Origin: JAQBGV01 sp032128395
Lineage (GTDB): Bacteria > Planctomycetota > UBA8108 > UBA1146
Direction: 5' to 3'
Length of the DNA stretch: 17,326 bases
Assembly (NCBI GenBank): GCA_032128395.1
Contig: JAQBGV010000164.1
Span: forward strand, 1-17,326
Part shown: positions 16,659 through 17,326 of the stretch, piece by piece
How positions within the stretch are numbered: position 1 is the first letter of the stretch
Layout: every line of letters begins with the position of its first letter
Made by a program: the position numbers and the translations under genes
Notes under the pieces: generated by a model
Databases searched by the model: none
What the model saw: only the letters and a program-made list of their open reading frames with translations
Told to the model about the DNA's origin: nothing

Positions 16659-17326
16659 ATGGCTCAGATCCTGATCCTCGACGACGAGCAGCCGCTGCTG
16701 CAGTCACTGTCGCTCGAACTCGGACGGGAGGGGCACACGTGCCTCCTCGCCGAGACCGGGCGTGAGGCGTTCGCGATCCTCGAGAAAAGCCCCCCCGATC
16801 TCGCGATCCTCGACGTCCAACTCCCGGACGTGAGCGGGATCGAGGTGCTCCGGCGTCTCCGACGGGACCTCCCCGAGGTCCCGGTCCTGATCATCACCGC
16901 CTACGCCTCAGTGGATAGCGCCGTCGAGGCGATGAAGGAAGGGGCGATCGACTACCTCGAGAAGCCCCTCGACCTGGAGGAACTCCAGCTCGTCGTCGCC
17001 CGAGAGCTCAAGAACGCCCGCCTCCGGGCCGAAGTCGAAGCTTTTCGGTGGAAGGGGCGCAGGCAGCGCGAGGAGATCAAGATCGTCGGGAGAAGTCCCG
17101 CACTCGACAAGGTACGGACCCTCGTCGAACAACTCTCGAACGTGCCCTTCGAATCTGCCGCCGATCTCCCCACGGTTCTCATCCAGGGAGAGACCGGCAC
17201 CGGCAAGGAACTCATCGCCGAGGCCATCCACAAAAATTCCAATCGCAAGGATGGCGCCTTCGTCAAGATGAACTGCGCGGCGCTGCCGGAGAATCTTCTG
17301 GAGAGCGAACTGTTTGGCCACGAGCG
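16659..17326 (+). CDS. NtrC-class sigma-54-dependent response regulator (partial, 3' end missing)
   Basis: 222 complete codons are visible and the frame is open to the window edge. Residues 1-118 are a receiver domain: acidic pocket D8-D9-E10, phospho-acceptor Asp52 (AILDVQLPD), Thr80 and Lys102 (LEKPLD). Residues from about 142 begin the AAA+ sigma-54 activation domain: 'IVGRSPALDKV', Walker A GETGTGKE (177-184), 'FVKMNCAALPENLLESELFGHE', which runs into where GAFTGA would follow. Family members are usually 440-480 residues and end in a Fis-type HTH, so about half is missing here. The ATG has GGAGGA 8 bases upstream and follows the kinase stop by 1 base. It is the expected partner of that kinase and would activate sigma-54 (RpoN) promoters. 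Confidence 0.95.
   Translation, partial: MAQILILDDEQPLLQSLSLELGREGHTCLLAETGREAFAILEKSPPDLAILDVQLPDVSGIEVLRRLRRDLPEVPVLIITAYASVDSAVEAMKEGAIDYLEKPLDLEELQLVVARELKNARLRAEVEAFRWKGRRQREEIKIVGRSPALDKVRTLVEQLSNVPFESAADLPTVLIQGETGTGKELIAEAIHKNSNRKDGAFVKMNCAALPENLLESELFGHE

Overview
The window is a high-GC, densely coding bacterial stretch. The best taxonomic hint is the C-terminus of the large subtilase: a pair of dockerin/EF-hand-like motifs (FIRGDAN-type, NISD, NIAD) followed by a Pro-rich, Cys-containing tail. I associate that arrangement with secreted proteins of Planctomycetota. Long right-handed beta-helix lipoproteins fit the same picture. Phylum-level placement is an inference from these motifs; there is no rRNA, tRNA or other marker gene here.

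Layout. (1) Positions 6-5166, minus strand: a tightly coupled three-gene operon with two 4-base start/stop overlaps. In transcription order it encodes a YncE / 'cytochrome D1 domain' type beta-propeller protein, a fusion of a mono-haem cytochrome c to a branched-chain-amino-acid-type periplasmic binding protein, and a secreted protein with duplicated SurA-N-like helical segments and a DsbA/thioredoxin_4 domain. All three look exported, so together they suggest a periplasmic redox or sensing module. (2) Positions 5466-10246, minus strand: a very large secreted S8 subtilase with a propeptide, an intact catalytic triad, nine cysteine-bracketed Fn3-like repeats of about 81 residues, an inserted alpha/beta domain after the first repeat, and a dockerin-like end that is out of frame in the sequence as given. 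One missing base in a run of five C (5720-5724) explains this. (3) Positions 10247-10842: a 596-base divergent intergenic region holding palindromes but no gene I can support. (4) Positions 10843-12183, plus strand: a lipoprotein with a poly-glycine tether and a five-bladed beta-propeller resembling the arabinanase/levansucrase/invertase (GH43/32/68) fold. (5) Positions 12371-17326, plus strand: an apparent operon of a beta-helix lipoprotein, a HAMP-containing sensor histidine kinase that starts 3 bases later, and an NtrC-class (sigma-54 activator) response regulator cut by the window edge.

How it fits together. Most products are exported or membrane-anchored: redox proteins, a surface or secreted protease, adhesin- or glycan-binding-like lipoproteins, and a membrane sensor feeding a sigma-54-dependent regulator. 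The most noteworthy items are the compact redox operon, the frameshifted dockerin end of the subtilase, and the co-transcription of a beta-helix lipoprotein with a two-component pair. I see no mobile element, CRISPR array, RNA gene or phage gene.
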